64,000 nucleotides of DNA, from positions 136,487,001 through 136,551,000 of the forward strand of contig CM071596.1 of NCBI GenBank assembly GCA_036435485.1, given 5' to 3'. Positions 61,301 to 64,000 of the stretch are shown in pieces. The DNA comes from Saposhnikovia divaricata. Its lineage: Eukaryota; Streptophyta; Magnoliopsida; Apiales; Apiaceae. The translations under genes and the position numbers were made by a program. Positions within the stretch are counted from its first letter, which is position 1. Every line of letters begins with the position of its first letter. The notes under the pieces are model-generated. The model saw nothing but the letters and a program-made list of their open reading frames with translations, had not been told where the DNA came from and searched no databases.

Positions 61301-61553
61301 TGTATCATCGTCAGAAACTCCTTCATTTGCTTTTGGCCTCTGAATAGAACCTCCTTACCGTTTGAATCTCTTAGTGTTACCCTTTTATTTTGACAATCTA
61401 TTTGGGCTCCATAACTCGACAACCAATCCATCCATAAAATTACATCAAACTCTCCTAAACCGAATGGTATCAAATCCGCCTCAAAACAGTGCCCTAATAT
61501 CTCAACTTTACACTGAGGATATACTTGACTCACAGGAACTCGTTCGCTATTTG
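58333..61553 (-). pseudogene. Tekay-like pol polyprotein, 5'-truncated, with stops
   Basis: One minus-strand frame runs from 61553 to the TAG at 58333-58335. It begins inside protease (FGLGEFDVILWMDWL). RT has LCIDYRELNKLTIKNKYPLPR, SKIDLRSGYHQLKI and the active site FIDD (about 60645). RNase H reads VIYSDASHKGLGCVLMQ and ends VVADALSRKEK. Integrase has its zinc domain (C..C in CYTCQRVK) and the core (MDFVVGLPRT, IVSDRDPLF, TAYHPQTDGQSERT). A chromodomain tail ends TWELESEMLEKYP. Stops occur at 59572-59574, in the integrase zinc domain, and as a TAA TAA pair at 58387-58392 in the chromodomain. Chromodomains steer integration to particular chromatin; this copy would lose that tail. No frameshift was found. 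Confidence 0.9.
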
Positions 61554-63861
61554 TGATAAGTGCATAATTTTGCATATTTTTATTGCCTATTTATTGTTTG
61601 AACTCGTATTTTAATAAATAATTTTGCTACATTTCAGGAAATTCGAGAAAAATGAAGAAATGGCAAAAACGAAGAAATAAAGTTCAAAGGACCGCAGCTT
61701 AGGGCTTAAGAATTTATTTTTATTAATAAATATTTTATTTGATTAGAAAATTATATTTATAAATATCTAATAATATTAGATATTTATTTTTATAATTTTT
61801 GGATTAAATTAATTATTTATTATTTAAAGATTATAAGTCGTGCGGGATAAAAAGCATTTCTACGAAGCCCATCTATACACAACAGAAGTGGCCAACCGAT
61901 GTTGATTTTTCCATGTGAAGGAATCTAGAAAAGTGAAAGAAGATGGGTGGAGTTGGTGTTTTTGGTTGTAAAGTGTTCAATAATTTCATTTATTTATTTA
62001 AAAGTTGTACTAATTCTTCCTATAAATAGGAAGTAATTCTCCATCTTTGAGGACACCAATTAGTTTCAGTACAATTCTAAATTCAGTTATAAATTTTCTT
62101 TGTAAACATTTTTATTAATACGTATCTATCTTTTATTTTCGTTAATTCGTACGTTAGTTTCCCCTGTTTTTAGTTTTATTCGGCAAAACCCAGTTTCTTC
62201 CTTACTATCTTTATTTCTTCTAATCTAAAACTTTAACCCCTCCCCCCTTTGTTTCTTCTTCTTTCAACACCAAGCACATCTCCCCTGCATACCTTCCTCT
62301 CCTCTCTAACTCCCCTCTCTCATCTCTCTCTTAGTCGAACAACACCACCAATCTCTCACTCTTTACTTTCCGTTCATCTCTCCGAACTAATACACGAACC
62401 CATGCCTCTTCTCCCTCTCTCTAGTTTCTTTTAGTCGAACCATCCTTCCCCCCCTTCTCTTCTCTTTTATTTTCTTTTGTTTTGCCATTCTCTTTTCTCT
62501 TGTTTTTGTTTAAATGGTATGAGCTTTGTTTTGTTTAATGAATTTCGACCGAGTCTGCGATGAATCAAGTTACCATATATGTGCTGTGTGAACCGTTATT
62601 TGCTGAAGTTTCGAGCTTTTGAATAAGTTCTGTCGATTGATTGGCCGAGTTTCTGTTCTGGCGAATGATCTTTGTTGTGTAGTCTGTATCGAATTGCTTG
62701 CTTTGGTTTCGAATTGCTTTGGTTTGTCGTTTGTAGTTTTGGTTGGGCGTTTTTTGTAAATCGATTATTGTTACCTTCGTGTTTAAACCTCGTTTTTTAG
62801 TTGTTGTGTTGCTGAGGTTATGACTGAGTTTATGTACGTCGATTGTAAAGTTGAGTTTAAGTGATGTATGCCGCTGCGTTTATGATAGTTTCTATCGATC
62901 TGCGTTTGTTTTCTGCGTTCGTTGCTATCTGATTTTTTTTTTAGTTCGAGTCTTAGTCCATGAGTCCAATTGATTCTGCTCAGAGTTGCTTGTACTGAAT
63001 TTGCGAGTTGTTTCGAGATATCTAGTCTACTGAGTCGTGTTCGGTTACTGTCAAGTCTGTTGTACGAGTTGTCTGATTGTTTTGTGTAGCTTTGTTATTT
63101 TCTTTTGTTGAGTTATGTGGCTGTCTTGGTCGTTGCTGAGTTGCGAGCCTTGCTGGTCATCATTGCGATTTGGTAGCTGAGTTCCTGCAAGTTTGTCCGT
63201 GTTATTGTCAAATTGTTTTAGTCATTCATTTTGCTAATTTTCGTTTTAATATCCTGATTGTTTGTTCCGAATTTCTGATATTACCGAGTTGTTTGTTTGT
63301 AGATAATTTGTGGAGTCGAGTCAATGAGTTCCGAGTTGTTGGGGACCGAGTTCTGTTTATGTATTGTTTGCGAGTTGCTGTTCAAGTTTTGGAATTAAAA
63401 AAATAAATAAATAAATAAATAAATTTGTTTGAGAATAAAATCTAGTTTTAATTTTAGAATACTTTTAAAAATAAAATAGTATAAAATTGCATTTTTTTTT
63501 AAAAAACCCAATTTTAATTTTTTATCTTTCTTCACTTTTAATAAACTTAATTTAAGTTAATTTAGAACTAAAAAAAGAACAGATTAATTTTGTTTTAAAA
63601 ATCAATTTTAGATTTAAATAGTAAAAATGCAAACATTCAGTTTTTAATTTAGAAATAGAATAATTATTAAATTTTCTTTTGAAAGTAGTTTAAATTTTCT
63701 TTTAGGAAATTAATAGTAAAAACCCAAAAACCCAAATTTTTCTATTTCGATTAAATTAGAATTAAGGATTTGCGAAAATATTATTCCCTGTGGATCGAAT
63801 CTAAAATACTAAAACGAGATCGTGCGCTTGCGATTTTAATTGTATCATTTCCGCCACATCA
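61554..63861 (+). repeat. 5' LTR of the Athila-like element
   Basis: A TATA box sits in a small palindrome, ttcctataaataggaa (62018-62033). A pyrimidine-rich leader (62195-62480) follows, then T/G-rich DNA and an (AAAT)n microsatellite at about 63401-63424. Small frames at 62249-62434 and 63170-63406 have no support as genes. Confidence 0.75.
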
Positions 63862-63867
63862 AGTTTT

Positions 63868-63885
63868 TGGCGCCGCTGCCGGGGA
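63868..63885 (+). other. primer binding site of the Athila-like element
   Basis: tggcgccgctgccgggga, seven bases after the LTR end. Confidence 0.85.
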
Positions 63886-64000
63886 CTATAATTATTTTTC
63901 GTACCATAATTTTTAATTTTTCGAATTAGTTTTACTTGTCTAATTTTTTTTATCTCATTTTTTTTGGAAAGTTTGGAATTACGGAATCTTCTCACGGAGC

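Larger units (their letters stand above)
55309..61553 (-). mobile_element. Ty3/gypsy chromovirus (Tekay-like), 3' part, minus strand
   Basis: From right to left: end of protease, RT, RNase H, integrase, chromodomain, polypurine tract (aaggggggaaaga on the minus strand, 58293-58305) and a 2,984-bp 3' LTR (55309-58292). Gag, most of protease and the 5' LTR are missing from the window because an Athila-like element starts at 61554. Long LTRs and a chromodomain after integrase fit the Tekay/Del chromoviruses. Stops show it is inactive. Base 55309 follows gcatg, the expected 5-bp target copy. Confidence 0.9.
61554..64000 (+). mobile_element. Athila-like gypsy element, 5' end only
   Basis: A 2,308-bp LTR starts TGATAAGTGC at 61554 and ends CACATCA at 63861. 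It is followed by the primer binding site tggcgccgctgccgggga (63868-63885), the form typical of Athila/Tat elements (tRNA-Asp type). The rest runs off the window. It interrupts the protease codons of the Tekay-like element; the five bases before it are atttg, so the same five should follow its 3' LTR outside the window. Confidence 0.8.

Noticed and set aside
63801..63995. 64-codon minus-strand ORF at the right edge
   Set aside because: Covers the Athila-like LTR end and primer site; no domain.

Overview
This window is plant nuclear DNA. Supporting evidence: a three-exon cytosolic HSP90 gene with GT-AG introns, plant mobile domain and isocitrate lyase sequences, and plant LTR-retrotransposon lineages (Sirevirus-like copia, Tat, Tekay-like and Athila-like gypsy). 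The element types fit a eudicot, perhaps an asterid, but the sequence alone does not name the species. Only one gene looks intact, HSP90 on the + strand at 48824-51824. Nearly everything else is transposable-element sequence in different stages of decay.

Layout, left to right. 1-839: end of a retrotransposon LTR with two kinds of tandem repeat. 2340-7824: a degenerate domain that looks like a Mutator-type mobile-element complex. It holds the SWIM-finger end of a MULE transposase (+), an isocitrate lyase gene fragment (-) inside a 160-bp direct duplication, and a plant-mobile-domain (MAIN-like) pseudogene (-). 8104-10354: truncated gypsy-type LTR. 11388-25417: nearly complete but inactivated 14.0-kb Ty1/copia element of Sirevirus type, with 1.2-kb LTRs, gag-pol and a large extra 3' ORF. 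25650-26724: minus-strand Athila-like LTR remnant. 27384-27420: perfect Helitron 3' terminus. 28429-29384: possible TIR element.

29625-48411 reads best as one small (about 1.5 kb) non-autonomous Helitron blown up to 18.8 kb by four nested insertions: a 4.87-kb solo LTR (TSD ggtcg), an 11.47-kb Tat-lineage Ty3/gypsy element (TSD gtttc, LTRs 1.9% diverged), a 712-bp hAT-type MITE (TSD attctatt) and a 235-bp Stowaway-type MITE (TSD ta). The Tat element carries a spliced antisense gene between pol and the 3' LTR, and GC-rich tandem repeats before the polypurine tract.

HSP90 begins about 410 bp after the decayed Helitron end, so its 5' proximal region is short and bounded by transposon DNA. Downstream are unannotated intergenic DNA, a MITE-like inverted repeat (53588-53960) and a roughly 1-kb TIR element (54283-55288). 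55309-61553 is the 3' half of a minus-strand Tekay-type gypsy element. It is interrupted in its protease region at 61554 by an Athila-like element, of which the window holds only the 2.3-kb 5' LTR, the primer binding site and the leader.

The genes do not form an operon or pathway. The organisation is a nested-transposon landscape around one housekeeping and stress chaperone gene.
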